In this document: positions 1-9,049 of the stretch, in pieces
Numbering within the stretch: the stretch's first letter is position 1
Layout: the number at the start of each line of letters is the position of its first letter
Assembly (NCBI GenBank): GCA_016899975.1
Contig: JACJJN010000002.1
Span: 1-64,000, forward strand
DNA from: Lacrimispora saccharolytica
Lineage (GTDB): Bacteria > Bacillota > Clostridia > Lachnospirales > Lachnospiraceae
Direction: 5' to 3'
Length of the DNA stretch: 64,000 bases
Notes under the pieces: generated by a model
What the model was told of the DNA's origin: nothing
Database searches by the model: none
The model's input: the letters and a program-made list of their open reading frames with translations, nothing else
Position numbers and translations under genes: made by a program

Positions 1-2
1 TA

Positions 3-110
3 CCGCTTTATAAGCGGACCAGTAACACCGCTTGCGATACCCGCCCTTTTGGGCGTGCATGTAACCGGCCCTTATGAAGGCCAAATCAAACCACCACTTG
101 AAGTGGTGGT
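3..110. repeat. Cluster of four short hairpins, possible right end of an IS200/IS605-type element
   Basis: Four inverted repeats lie head to tail in 108 bases: CCGCTT-TAT-AAGCGG (3-17), CGCCC-TTTT-GGGCG (42-55), GGCC with an 8-base loop (67-82), and a 10-bp perfect palindrome around a single G (90-110, arms ACCACCACTT). Such stacked stems are typical of the non-coding 3' end of IS200/IS605 elements, where TnpB-associated guide RNA scaffolds and transposase-recognised hairpins lie. No tnpA or tnpB is in the window, so the body of the element would have to lie to the left. The structure is directly seen; the identity is inference. Confidence 0.45.
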
Positions 111-116
111 TGTGAG

Positions 117-483
117 TTTGAAAGAATTTTTTTTGGAACACGGGACGCCCGAGAAGACCATCGACACTTTGCTGAGAGATATCTCAGATGACGTGAAAGG
201 AGATAAAGCCAGAGAGATTCCATTAGTAAGTTATTCCATAGAAACGAACTTAAACAGTCCGGCGTATGGAAGTATCAATTTTACAGGTTGTTTTGCAGCA
301 ATGTTGGAACATTCAGTATAGAAATGCCGCTGCTGAAACTGGTCTGCGCACCGGATCGAAGAACTTGCAAACGACGGTAAGATTATCCGTCCTGCATATA
401 GATATGTAGGACATCACAAAGAATACTGGGAAAAAGATAAACCTGGACGGTTTCACATTTTGTCAAATCGTCCAGGTTTTTAA
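117..483 (+). pseudogene. Degenerate coding remnant, unknown family
   Basis: An open stretch from 117 reads LKEFFLEHGTPEKTIDTLL and onward to a stop at 319-321. It has no convincing start codon or ribosome binding site of its own, because its open frame runs back into the hairpin cluster. A second frame from about 352 reads RIEELANDGKIIRPAYRYVG and runs to 483, through the terminator stem. The simplest reading is the 3' part of one gene that was cut by the element to its left and then frameshifted. I do not recognise the family. The helical, charged composition looks coding rather than random, but the gene is unlikely to be functional. Confidence 0.35.
438..483. terminator. Bidirectional Rho-independent terminator
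   Basis: The arms ACCTGGACG (441-449) and CGTCCAGGT (469-477) flank a 19-base loop. Five T follow on the plus strand, and an A-rich stretch precedes it, which gives a U-rich tail on the minus strand. It sits just past the 3' end of the helicase gene on the minus strand. Confidence 0.7.
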
Positions 484-517
484 TCACTTGCTTTCTCAAT
501 TTTTGTTGATGATTCAG

Positions 518-2107
518 TTATTTTGCGGCCGGTGCATTGCCGGAATGTTTTTTGCGGCGGCGTCTTCCGGAATCGAATTCATTGGAATTTCTGCGAGAAG
601 TTCGATCCTCTGAGCGGCGCTGACTGCCGCGGCGGTTGGAGTCCTGATTCCGGCTGCTGTGTCCATCTTTTCGACGACGGCTGCCGCGCTGAGTTTCTTC
701 CTTAGATTGACCGTCTCGGAAGTTTCTTCCGGAGCGGTTCCGGCTGCTGTTGCGGGAGAAAGAACCGGCGGAAGCACGTTTTGGAGCAGGACGTGAGACA
801 ACATCCTGCAAAGAAGCGGTGCGCCGGTTCTTTTTCTGCGTTCTTTCGCATAACAATGCTGCGATTTCCCTGGCGGCAATTCCTTCCAGTTCCAGCGAAT
901 CAATGAAGGCAAGCCATTTTTCGTCGATTCCTTCGCTGAGCTGCTCTTTCAGCGAATTTTTGAATTCTGTTTCGCGCTGTTCCAGAATGGAAGCGGTGGT
1001 TGGAAGCGGCCGCTCTTCAATCTGCGCGTGAATGTACCGTTCGATTTCCCGCAGATGGGAGAGTTGTACCCGGCCTGCAACCAGCGTGTAGCTGGCACCT
1101 TCTCTTCCTGCTCTTCCGGTACGACCAATCCGGTGTACGTAATATTCCAGCTCCTGAGGAACGTCGTAGTTGAAGACCGCATCCACATCTTCCACGTCGA
1201 TGCCCCGTGCCGCCACGTCGGTGGCGATCAGCAGGCGGATCCTGCCGGATTTGAAATCTCTCATGACGGCATTCCGCTGATTCTGCTTCATATCTCCGTG
1301 AAGTCCGGCGCAGCGGTAGCCGAAGTCGCTGAGGATGGAGGAAAGTTCGTCCACCATACTCTTGGTGTTGCAGAAGATCAGTGCCCGGCGCGGGGCAGAG
1401 GCTTCCAGCAGCAGGCGGAGCGCATCGTTTTTCTGATCCTTTGGAACATAATAGAAGCTCTGATCGATCTTTGCTGCCGTGCGTTTTCCCTTATCTGCTT
1501 TGACAAAGACTGTCTCGGTCTGAAATTCTTCAGTGATCTTGATGATTTCCGGGGACAGGGTGGCGCTGAACAGGATGGTCTGGCGTTCTGCGGGAGCGTT
1601 TCCGAGGATGGTCCGGATATCGTCGATAAATCCCATATTCAGCATCTCGTCCGCTTCGTCCAGAACCACCGTTTTCAAGTGGTCGAGTTTCAGTGTCCTG
1701 CGGCGCATGTGGTCCATCACACGGCCGGGGGTTCCCACGACGATACGGGCTTTTTTCAGCGCGCGGATCTGGTTGTCCATGGGCTGGCCGCCGTAAATGC
1801 AGGCGACGCTGATGCATGGAAGATATTTTGCGTATTTCCGGATTTCTCCGGTGATCTGCAGAGCCAGCTCGCGGGTCGGTGCAAGGATCAGCACACTGGA
1901 ACGGTCTTCGTTCTCCGCGGTTCTCTGGACGATCGGAATACCGAAAGCGGCTGTTTTACCGGTTCCGGTGCTGGAACGTCCGGTGACGTCCTGGCCTTCC
2001 AGGATGGAGGGAATGGAACCTGCCTGAATATCAGTGGCCTGTTCGTATCCCATTTCAGATATGGCGCGGAGAATTTCGCTTCTTAAATTCAGTTCATTAA
2101 AATTCAT
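518..2107 (-). CDS. DEAD-box ATP-dependent RNA helicase
   Basis: ATP-dependent RNA helicase of the DeaD/CsdA/CshA type that remodels RNA in ribosome assembly or mRNA decay, often cold-induced. Of 529 residues, the first about 370 form the two RecA-like domains: Q motif near 28, motif I SSTGTGKT 45-52, DEAD 150-153, SAT 181-183, ARGIDV near 299 and HRIGRTGR 324-331. From about 420 the protein becomes a low-complexity Arg/Ser/Lys tail of roughly 105 residues, as expected for non-specific RNA binding. The start at 2107 is the ATG before NFNEL. A longer in-frame reading would extend through the tRNA-Leu gene and is rejected. Transcription may begin between the tRNA terminator and 2107 or read through from the tRNA. 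Confidence 0.93.
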   Translation of the reverse strand: MNFNELNLRSEILRAISEMGYEQATDIQAGSIPSILEGQDVTGRSSTGTGKTAAFGIPIVQRTAENEDRSSVLILAPTRELALQITGEIRKYAKYLPCISVACIYGGQPMDNQIRALKKARIVVGTPGRVMDHMRRRTLKLDHLKTVVLDEADEMLNMGFIDDIRTILGNAPAERQTILFSATLSPEIIKITEEFQTETVFVKADKGKRTAAKIDQSFYYVPKDQKNDALRLLLEASAPRRALIFCNTKSMVDELSSILSDFGYRCAGLHGDMKQNQRNAVMRDFKSGRIRLLIATDVAARGIDVEDVDAVFNYDVPQELEYYVHRIGRTGRAGREGASYTLVAGRVQLSHLREIERYIHAQIEERPLPTTASILEQRETEFKNSLKEQLSEGIDEKWLAFIDSLELEGIAAREIAALLCERTQKKNRRTASLQDVVSRPAPKRASAGSFSRNSSRNRSGRNFRDGQSKEETQRGSRRRKDGHSSRNQDSNRRGSQRRSEDRTSRRNSNEFDSGRRRRKKHSGNAPAAK

Positions 2108-2155
2108 GTAATTACCTGTTCTTTCTATTAATAATATAAATTCAGACGTGTTGAC

Positions 2156-2190
2156 AAAAAAATAGAGAGGAACCTGTTCGGAACCTCTCC
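2156..2190 (-). terminator. Terminator of tRNA-Leu
   Basis: On the minus strand GAGAGG pairs with CCTCTC (outer stem), with an inner CC/GG pair around GAACA, followed by TATTTTTTT. It lies immediately 3' of the tRNA and upstream of the helicase gene. Confidence 0.7.
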
Positions 2191-2195
2191 GTACA

Positions 2196-2280
2196 TGCGG
2201 GAGATGGGACTTGAACCCACACGATTGCAATAACCACCAGATCCTTAGTCTGGCCTGTCTGCCAATTCCAGCACTCCCGC
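2196..2280 (-). tRNA. tRNA-Leu (anticodon AAG)
   Basis: Class II tRNA of 85 nt with a long variable arm. The acceptor stem GCGGGAG pairs with CTCCCGC, and the discriminator is A. The anticodon stem CCAGA/TCTGG encloses the loop CTAAGGA, giving anticodon AAG (wobble A, read as inosine), which decodes CUU/CUC leucine codons. The T arm reads GTGGGTTCAAGTCCCAT. CCA is not encoded. It has its own promoter and terminator. Confidence 0.93.
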
Positions 2281-2323
2281 ATCTTTTATGTTTTTCTTCG
2301 TCTCTTGCCTGACGACAAAAGTT

Positions 2324-2352
2324 ATTATAGCACCCACTTTTCGATTCGTCAA
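2324..2352 (-). promoter_or_regulatory. Promoter of tRNA-Leu
   Basis: On the minus strand TTGACG (2347-2352), a 17-bp spacer and a perfect TATAAT (2324-2329). The start point would be about 38 nt before the mature tRNA 5' end. Confidence 0.7.
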
Positions 2353-2477
2353 CAACTTTTTTGAAAAAATTTGAAAAATTTGAAAAAAATAAAAGGAAAT
2401 GTAAATGGGGTGTAGAATAATAAAAATAGGGGAGATTCCGAACAGCGCGGAAACTGGAGGATGGGAGGAGGCAGTTT

Positions 2478-3485
2478 ATGAATATTCGGGAGACATTTGA
2501 GGAGAGAGAATTTCAGACACTGAGCCCGCATGCGGCCCACAGCAGAAATTCCAGAGGAAGGGAGCGGTATGAGCCGGAGTGTGATATCCGTACCGTTTAT
2601 CAGCGGGACAGAGACAGGATCCTCCACTCAAAGGCATTCCGGCGCCTGAAAGATAAGACGCAGGTGTTTCTGTCTCCCCAGGGAGATCATTACCGGACCA
2701 GACTGACCCATACGCTGGAAGTCTCCCAGACGGCGCGCACAGTTGCCAGAGCGCTCAAGCTGAATGAGGATCTGGTGGAGGCGATCGCCCTTGGCCATGA
2801 TCTTGGGCATACTCCTTTTGGCCATGCCGGGGAAGCGGCGCTGAATGCCATCCATCCCGGCGGTTTCCGGCACGCGGAACAGAGTGTGCGTGTGGTGGAA
2901 GTGCTGGAAAAGGAAGGGAAAGGATTGAACCTGACCTGGGAGGTCCGTGACGGGATCCTCAATCACCGGACGGCGGGAAGCCCTTCGACGCTGGAGGGGC
3001 AGGTGGTCCGGCTGTGTGATAAGATTTCCTATATCCACCACGATATGGATGATTCGATCCGTGCCGGCCTTTTGTCGGAGGATGATATCCCGATCACTCT
3101 GCGGGTGGTGCTGGGAGATACCTGCCGGGAGCGGCTGAACACCCTGATCCATGATATGGTGGAAAGCAGCCTTGGCAAGGACAGTATCCGCCAGTCGCCG
3201 GAGATGGCGGAGGCGATGAAGCTTCTGCGGGAGCTGATGTTTGCCAATGTCTACCGCAGCTCCGTTGCAAAAAAAGAGGAGGTAAAGGCAAAGAGAATGC
3301 TGACAGAATTGTATGAATATTATACGGAACATCCGGATCAGCTGTCCGGTGAGTATCAAAGGCTCATCGAATGGGGAGAGAAGAAAGAACAGGTGGTCTG
3401 CGATTATATTTCCGGAATGACAGATCAGTATTCGATACATAAATTTCAGGAAATTTACGTGCCCAAATCCTGGGCCGTATACTGA
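2478..3485 (+). CDS. dgt: dGTP triphosphohydrolase (HD domain)
   Basis: Deoxyguanosinetriphosphate triphosphohydrolase-like enzyme that cleaves dNTPs to deoxynucleoside and tripolyphosphate and helps set dNTP pools. It has 335 residues, the usual length for the Gram-positive short form. The HD metal site is visible as RLTHTLEV (His near 78) and HDLGHTPFGHAGE (His-Asp 107-108), with later His and Asp ligands in the NHRT and DKISYIHHDMDD segments. The ATG at 2478 follows GGGAGGAGG with good spacing. It is the first gene of a block continuing 18 nt later into dnaG and then rpoD, an arrangement common in Clostridia. Confidence 0.93.
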   Translation: MNIRETFEEREFQTLSPHAAHSRNSRGRERYEPECDIRTVYQRDRDRILHSKAFRRLKDKTQVFLSPQGDHYRTRLTHTLEVSQTARTVARALKLNEDLVEAIALGHDLGHTPFGHAGEAALNAIHPGGFRHAEQSVRVVEVLEKEGKGLNLTWEVRDGILNHRTAGSPSTLEGQVVRLCDKISYIHHDMDDSIRAGLLSEDDIPITLRVVLGDTCRERLNTLIHDMVESSLGKDSIRQSPEMAEAMKLLRELMFANVYRSSVAKKEEVKAKRMLTELYEYYTEHPDQLSGEYQRLIEWGEKKEQVVCDYISGMTDQYSIHKFQEIYVPKSWAVY

Positions 3486-3503
3486 AACGGGGGAGGAAAA
3501 AAC

Positions 3504-5288
3504 ATGCGTTATTCTGACGACCTGATTGAGGAAGTGAGGATGAAAAACGACATCGTAGATGTCATATCCGGCTACGTGAAGCTGACGCGGAAAGGAAGTT
3601 CCTATTTTGGACTTTGTCCTTTTCACAATGAGAAGTCCCCATCTTTTTCCGTCAGTCCCGGCAAACAGATGTATTACTGTTTCGGGTGCGGAGCCGGTGG
3701 AAATGTGTTTACGTTTCTGATGGAATATGAAAATTATACCTTTGTGGAGGCGTTGAAATTCCTGGCGGAGCGCGCCGGGATCGAACTTCCGCAGATTGAG
3801 TATTCCAAGGAAGCGAAGGAGCAGGCGGATCTGAAGACACGTCTGCTGGAGATCAACAAACAGGCGGCAAAGTTCTATTATTACCAGCTCCATACATCCA
3901 GAGGAGCGCAGGGACTTGCCTATTTGAAGGGCAGAGGCCTTTCTGATGAGACGATCCGGAAATTCGGCCTTGGGTATTCGGATCGGTATGGAGATCTGCT
4001 CTATAAATATCTGAAGGAGAAAGGGTATTCCGATGAACTGCTTCGCCAGTCGGGGTTGTTCCTTGCGGATGAGGTACACGGGATGCAGGACAAGTTCTGG
4101 AACCGCGTGATCTATCCGATCATGGATGTGAACAGCCGTGTGATCGGTTTTGGAGGCCGTGTGATGGGGGACGCGAAGCCCAAGTACCTGAATTCTCCGG
4201 AGACAAAGATTTTTGACAAAAGCCGGAACCTGTACGGGCTCAATGCTGCCCGCTCATCCCGCAGAAAGAATCTGATCATCTGTGAGGGATACATGGACGT
4301 GATTTCCATGCATCAGGCGGGATTTACCAACGCGGTGGCATCTCTGGGAACGGCGCTGACGTCTCTGCAGGCAAGCCTGCTGAAGCGGTACACGGACGAA
4401 GTGCTGATCATCTATGACAGCGATGAGGCGGGTGTCCGGGCGGCGCTGCGGGCGATCCCCCTGCTGAAAGGGGTCGGGCTGAATACCAGGGTGGTCAATT
4501 TAAGGCCATATAAGGACCCGGACGAATTTATCAAGGCGGAAGGCGCGGAGGCCTTCGAACAGCGGCTGGCGGAGGCGGAGAACAGTCTGCTCTATGAGAT
4601 CAGGATGAAAGAGAGTCAGTTTGATCTGAAAGATCCGCAGGGGAAGAGTGATTTTCTCCATGAGGCGGCGATGCGTCTGGTGACCATCGAGGACGAGATC
4701 GAGCGCAACAGTTACATCGAAGCAGTGGCGCGGAATTACGGCGTTTCTGTGGAGAGTATGCGCAAGGAAGTGGCAAAACTGGCGCTGCAGGGAGCCGGGA
4801 TCCGCGAACCGGCAGCTCCGAAGTCGGGGATTCACTCGAAAAAGGAGCGGGAGACAGGAACGGACAAGGCGCAGAAGCTGATGCTGACCTGGCTGACTTC
4901 CTATCCCCAGCTGATCGGCGAGGTCCGGAAGTATATCACGCCGGAGGATTTCACCACAGCCCTGTATCACCAGATTGCGGAAATGATCTATCTCCAGTAC
5001 CAGGAAGGGCAGGTCAATCCGGCAAGACTTCTGAATCAGTTTGTGGATTCGGAGGAACAGAAAGAGGTGGCAGGCCTGTTCAATGCCAGAATCCCCCTGG
5101 AGACAGAGGAGGAACGGCAGCATGCCCTTGTGGATGTGATCTGCAATATGAAAGAAAACAGCATCGCTTACCGTTCCGCTCATATGGATGTAACGGATAT
5201 GACGGCGCTGCAGAAGCTGATGGCTGACAAGAAAATGCTGGAAAAATGGAAAGCCGGCGGCCTGACGCTGAATCTGGACGGACAGTAA
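3504..5288 (+). CDS. dnaG: DNA primase
   Basis: DnaG primase makes RNA primers for Okazaki fragments at the replication fork. The 594-residue length is normal. The CHC2-type zinc ribbon is at the N terminus (Cys38, His41, Cys59, Cys62 in CPFH and YYCFGCG). The Toprim catalytic core follows, with CEGYMDV near 257-263 and the acidic DSDEAG near 305. The C-terminal helicase-interaction domain is the least conserved part. A ribosome binding site GGGGGAGG precedes the ATG. The position between dgt and rpoD reproduces the macromolecular-synthesis operon. Confidence 0.97.
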   Translation: MRYSDDLIEEVRMKNDIVDVISGYVKLTRKGSSYFGLCPFHNEKSPSFSVSPGKQMYYCFGCGAGGNVFTFLMEYENYTFVEALKFLAERAGIELPQIEYSKEAKEQADLKTRLLEINKQAAKFYYYQLHTSRGAQGLAYLKGRGLSDETIRKFGLGYSDRYGDLLYKYLKEKGYSDELLRQSGLFLADEVHGMQDKFWNRVIYPIMDVNSRVIGFGGRVMGDAKPKYLNSPETKIFDKSRNLYGLNAARSSRRKNLIICEGYMDVISMHQAGFTNAVASLGTALTSLQASLLKRYTDEVLIIYDSDEAGVRAALRAIPLLKGVGLNTRVVNLRPYKDPDEFIKAEGAEAFEQRLAEAENSLLYEIRMKESQFDLKDPQGKSDFLHEAAMRLVTIEDEIERNSYIEAVARNYGVSVESMRKEVAKLALQGAGIREPAAPKSGIHSKKERETGTDKAQKLMLTWLTSYPQLIGEVRKYITPEDFTTALYHQIAEMIYLQYQEGQVNPARLLNQFVDSEEQKEVAGLFNARIPLETEEERQHALVDVICNMKENSIAYRSAHMDVTDMTALQKLMADKKMLEKWKAGGLTLNLDGQ

Positions 5289-5364
5289 CAATTACTGAAA
5301 AGCCACGATTATTTTGTAATGCTCAGGATAAAATATAAACAAGCTATGGAAGGATGGAAACTCT

Positions 5365-6510
5365 ATGGAATTTGATAAAGAAAAATTCATGGAAAAAGTA
5401 AAAGGACTTGTGGCGCTTGCCAAGAAAAAGAAAAATATGCTGGAATACCAGGAAATCAGCGATTTCTTTAACGATATGCCGCTGGATGCGGATCAGATGG
5501 AAAAGGTATTTGACTATCTGGAAAAGAGTGGCATCGACGTGCTGCGTCTCTCGGATATGTCGGAGGATATCGATATTTCCGCTGACGACAAACTGCTGCT
5601 TCTGGACGACGATGATATCGATCTGTCCGAAGAGGAAGAGATCGATATGGAAAATATTGATCTGTCCGTTCCGGAAGGCGTCAGCATCGAGGATCCGGTG
5701 CGTATGTATCTGAAAGAGATCGGGAAGGTTCCGCTTCTGTCGGCGGAAGAGGAGATCAGCCTGGCTCAGCGCATGGAGGAAGGCGATGAGGAGGCGAAGA
5801 AACGCTTGGCGGAGGCAAACCTTCGTCTCGTCGTATCCATCGCGAAACGTTATGTGGGACGCGGCATGCTGTTCCTGGATCTGATCCAGGAAGGAAATCT
5901 TGGTCTGATCAAAGCGGTAGAAAAGTTTGATTACCGGAAGGGATACAAATTTTCCACCTATGCGACCTGGTGGATCCGTCAGGCGATCACCCGTGCCATT
6001 GCAGACCAGGCACGTACCATCCGTATTCCGGTGCATATGGTAGAGACGATCAACAAGCTGATCCGCGTTTCCCGTCAGCTGTTGCAGGAGCTTGGACGTG
6101 AACCTACTCCGGAAGAGATCGCCGAGGAAATGCATATGTCTGTGGAGCGTGTCCGCGAGATCCTGAAGATCTCTCAGGAGCCGGTTTCCCTGGAAACGCC
6201 GATTGGTGAGGAGGAAGACAGCCATCTGGGCGATTTTATCCAGGACGACAATGTTCCGGTTCCGGCAGATGCCGCGGCGTTTACGATGCTGAAAGAACAG
6301 CTGGAGGAGGTGCTTGGCACGCTGACCGAGAGAGAGCAGAAGGTGCTGCGCCTGCGTTTCGGACTGGACGATGGCCGTGCCCGTACGCTGGAAGAGGTAG
6401 GAAAAGAGTTCAACGTTACCCGTGAGCGTATCCGTCAGATTGAGGCGAAGGCTCTGAGAAAACTTCGTCATCCCAGCCGTTCCCGCAAGCTGAAGGATTA
6501 TCTGGATTAA
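5365..6510 (+). CDS. rpoD: Primary RNA polymerase sigma factor (sigma-A/sigma-70)
   Basis: Housekeeping sigma factor. The 381 residues contain a short acidic region 1.1-like segment with the run [12 protein letters not shown], region 1.2 ([11 protein letters not shown] near 112), region 2 ([19 protein letters not shown] from about 150 through [14 protein letters not shown] for promoter melting and -10 recognition), region 3, and region 4.2 ([20 protein letters not shown]) for -35 binding. It matches the TTGACA/TATAAT-type promoters proposed elsewhere in this window. The ATG at 5365 follows GGAAGGATGG, 76 nt after dnaG. Confidence 0.97.
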   Translation: MEFDKEKFMEKVKGLVALAKKKKNMLEYQEISDFFNDMPLDADQMEKVFDYLEKSGIDVLRLSDMSEDIDISADDKLLLLDDDDIDLSEEEEIDMENIDLSVPEGVSIEDPVRMYLKEIGKVPLLSAEEEISLAQRMEEGDEEAKKRLAEANLRLVVSIAKRYVGRGMLFLDLIQEGNLGLIKAVEKFDYRKGYKFSTYATWWIRQAITRAIADQARTIRIPVHMVETINKLIRVSRQLLQELGREPTPEEIAEEMHMSVERVREILKISQEPVSLETPIGEEEDSHLGDFIQDDNVPVPADAAAFTMLKEQLEEVLGTLTEREQKVLRLRFGLDDGRARTLEEVGKEFNVTRERIRQIEAKALRKLRHPSRSRKLKDYLD

Positions 6511-6520
6511 GGTGCCGGGT

Positions 6521-7234
6521 ATGCAGTTGTCAAAGAGATTGCGGGCGGTGGCGGATTTTGTGACACCGCAGGGCCGTCTGGCAGATGTGGGGACAGACCA
6601 TGCGTATGTCCCCATCTGTCTGATGGAGGAAAAGAAGATTTCCGGGGCGGTTGCCATGGATATTGTGGACGGGCCGCTGCAAAGAGCCAGGGAGAATATT
6701 GCCGCTCATCATCTGGAAACGCAGATTGAGACGAGAAAATCCGACGGACTGGAGGCGCTGCGCCCCGGAGAAGTGGACACGATCGTGATTGCCGGTATGG
6801 GCGGTCTGTTGATCTGCCGGATCCTGGAACAGGGCCGGGAGGTGGCGGCGACGGTTCCGGAATGGGTGCTGGAACCGCAGTCGGATACGGATAAGGTACG
6901 GGCATATCTGCTGGAGCAGGGGTATCATATCTGCGATGAGGACATGGTCCTGGAGGACGGGAAATATTATCCGGTGCTTCAGGTCAGAGCAGGAAGGGAG
7001 CAGACGCCGTATGAGCCTGTGGAACTGATTTACGGGCGTCCCCTGCTTCGAAAAAGACATCCGGTACTGCGCAGCTATCTGGAAAAGGAGATCTGTTCAT
7101 ACCGGAAATTGCTGGAAAATCTTGCGCAGTCATCCGGAGAGCGTGTCCGGGTGAGAGAAAAGGAAATCAGAGAGACTTTAAAGCTGGCGGAGCAGGCGCT
7201 TCAGACCGTGAACCGTCCGTCTGTGAATGATTAA
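6521..7234 (+). CDS. trmK: tRNA (adenine22-N1)-methyltransferase
   Basis: SAM-dependent enzyme that methylates A22 in the D-arm region of tRNAs, typical of Bacillota and usually found just after rpoD, as here. The 237 residues start with the Rossmann SAM-binding motif LADVGTDHAYVPI (about 20-32), and the NPPF-like position is replaced by VIAGMGG (about 90), as in the family. Two starts are possible: GTG at 6512 and ATG at 6521. The ATG is preferred because AAGG lies 8 nt upstream, and because related proteins begin MQLSKRL. The Nif3-like partner usually found next to trmK is absent here. Confidence 0.9.
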   Translation: MQLSKRLRAVADFVTPQGRLADVGTDHAYVPICLMEEKKISGAVAMDIVDGPLQRARENIAAHHLETQIETRKSDGLEALRPGEVDTIVIAGMGGLLICRILEQGREVAATVPEWVLEPQSDTDKVRAYLLEQGYHICDEDMVLEDGKYYPVLQVRAGREQTPYEPVELIYGRPLLRKRHPVLRSYLEKEICSYRKLLENLAQSSGERVRVREKEIRETLKLAEQALQTVNRPSVND

Positions 7235-7249
7235 ATATGTTATAGCACT

Positions 7250-7279
7250 ACAGCCGCCGTGCCGGAAGCCGGCGGCTGT
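7250..7279 (+). other. Stable GC-rich hairpin between trmK and the nucleoside kinase gene
   Basis: ACAGCCGCC (7250-7258) pairs with GGCGGCTGT (7271-7279) around a 12-base loop. There is no T-run after it, so it is either an incomplete terminator, an mRNA-stabilising stem or a processing site. It ends about 32 nt before the next start codon. Confidence 0.5.
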
Positions 7280-7311
7280 ATAAAAGTCAAAAAGCATCTG
7301 GAGGAGGCTAT

Positions 7312-8979
7312 ATGGAGAGAGAGATTTGTCAGGTGACGATCGGAGCAAAGACCTATGAGTATCCAGGGGGGACCTCATATCTTGTCATTGCCAGGGAAAT
7401 GCAGGAACATTACCGGTATCCCATTGTGCTGGTCACAGTGGACGGCAGACTTTGTGAACTGCACAAACAGCTGAAGAAGTCCTGCAGGCTGGAGTTCATT
7501 ACGCTGGAAGACGATATCGGACATAAAACGTATCAAAGGAGTCTGACGCTGCTGCTTCTGAAAGCGATGTATCATGTGGCTGGTCATGAACAGATTGACA
7601 AGATCGTGGTGCAGTATTCCATGGGCAGCGGCTATTACTGTACGGTCCAGGGAAAGGTTACGCTGGATCAGGAGTTTCTTGACCAGGTGAAAGCGTATAT
7701 GAGAGAACTGGTGGACCGGAAGCTTCCGATTATGAAAAAAAGTGTCGGAACGCAGGAAGCCAGAGAAAAATTCCGCAGTTATGGTATGGAGGACAAGGAA
7801 AAGCTGTTCCGTTACCGCAGAGTATCCAGTGTAAATCTCTATGAGCTGGATGGCTTTGAGGATTATTTTTACGGTTTCATGACGGCGGATACAGGCTACC
7901 TGCAGTATTTCGACCTTCAACTGTACGATGAAGGATTTGTACTGGTGTTCCCTACGAGAAGGGAGCCGGAAAAACTGCCGGAACTGGTATTTTCCAGGAA
8001 AGTGTTCCAGGTCCAGAAGGAATCGGAAGACTGGGGCAGCAGACTGGGCGTCGATACCGTCGGGGCTTTGAACGACAAGATCTGCGAGGGCGGTTCTCAT
8101 CGGATGATGCTGATTGCCGAAGCGCTGCAGGAGCAGAAAATCGCGGAACTGGCGGGAGAGATTGCAAAGCGAAGAGGCGTAAAATTTGTCATGATCGCCG
8201 GTCCTTCTTCTTCGGGAAAGACCACGTTCTGCAACCGTTTGTCGATACAGCTTGCCGCTCATGGGCTGGTGCCACATCCGGTAAGTCTGGACAATTATTA
8301 TCTGAACCGGGTGGATACGCCGAGGGATGAAAACGGGGAATACGATTTTGAATGTCTGGAAGCGCTGGATCTGGAACTTTTGGATCGGGATCTGAACACC
8401 CTGCTTTCCGGAGGACAGATTGAGCTTCCTTATTATAATTTCAAGACGGGAAAGAGGGAGTACAAAGGACAGTATATGGAACTGGGATCGGAGGACATTC
8501 TGGTGATGGAGGGAATCCACGGACTGAATGACCGTCTCAGCAGTTCGATCCCAAAGGACAGCTGCTACAAAGTATACATTAGTGCACTGACGCAGCTGAA
8601 TGTGGATGAACACAACCGGATTCCCACAACGGATGGCCGCTTGCTCCGCCGGATGGTACGGGACAATCGGACACGCGCCACATCCGCCAGGGAGACCATC
8701 GCCATGTGGCATAAAGTGCGAAAAGGCGAAGAAAAGTACATTTTCCCGTATCAGGATTCGGCGGATTTCGTGTTTAATTCCGCGCTGATCTACGAACTAT
8801 CCGTATTGAAGCAGTACGCGGAACCGATCCTTTTCCGGATTCCGGAGGACGCGCCGGAATTTCAGGAAGCAAAGCGCCTGCTGAAATTCCTGGACTACTT
8901 TGTGGGAATCCCAAGCGAACCGGTGCCCCAGAATTCCATTCTGCGGGAATTCATCGGCGGCAGCTGCTTTGATGTTTAA
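7312..8979 (+). CDS. TGS-domain nucleoside kinase (uridine kinase-like)
   Basis: Predicted nucleoside/nucleotide kinase of the TGS + threonyl-tRNA-synthetase-like N domain + uridine-kinase architecture common in Clostridia. In 555 residues the N-terminal TGS-like region (about 1-70) is followed by a ThrRS second-additional-domain-like section that includes MYHVAGHEQIDKIVVQY. The P-loop kinase domain begins near 290 with GPSSSGKTTFC (Walker A about 298-308), the base-binding DNYYLNR and a later DGRLLRRMVRDNR lid region. The real substrate of this family is not settled; uridine/cytidine is the usual annotation. The ATG follows GGAGGAGG. The gene ends about 70 nt before rnpB. Confidence 0.85.
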   Translation: MEREICQVTIGAKTYEYPGGTSYLVIAREMQEHYRYPIVLVTVDGRLCELHKQLKKSCRLEFITLEDDIGHKTYQRSLTLLLLKAMYHVAGHEQIDKIVVQYSMGSGYYCTVQGKVTLDQEFLDQVKAYMRELVDRKLPIMKKSVGTQEAREKFRSYGMEDKEKLFRYRRVSSVNLYELDGFEDYFYGFMTADTGYLQYFDLQLYDEGFVLVFPTRREPEKLPELVFSRKVFQVQKESEDWGSRLGVDTVGALNDKICEGGSHRMMLIAEALQEQKIAELAGEIAKRRGVKFVMIAGPSSSGKTTFCNRLSIQLAAHGLVPHPVSLDNYYLNRVDTPRDENGEYDFECLEALDLELLDRDLNTLLSGGQIELPYYNFKTGKREYKGQYMELGSEDILVMEGIHGLNDRLSSSIPKDSCYKVYISALTQLNVDEHNRIPTTDGRLLRRMVRDNRTRATSARETIAMWHKVRKGEEKYIFPYQDSADFVFNSALIYELSVLKQYAEPILFRIPEDAPEFQEAKRLLKFLDYFVGIPSEPVPQNSILREFIGGSCFDV

Positions 8980-9014
8980 GTAAAAAGCGGGTAAAAAGCG
9001 GACGCAAAAACGGG

Positions 9015-9043
9015 TAGACATCCCCGCACCTTTGTGATACAAT
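9015..9043 (+). promoter_or_regulatory. Promoter of rnpB
   Basis: TAGACA (9015-9020), a 17-bp spacer, then TACAAT (9038-9043) with an extended -10 TGA just before it. A transcript starting about 7 nt downstream begins exactly at the first paired base of P1 of RNase P RNA, which supports both calls. A short tandem duplication of GTAAAAAGCGG lies just upstream (8980-9001). Confidence 0.75.
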
Positions 9044-9049
9044 AACACA

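Noticed and set aside
2108-2230. N-terminal extension of the helicase to 2230
   Set aside because: It would translate the tRNA-Leu 3' half and its terminator; the domain starts at 2107.
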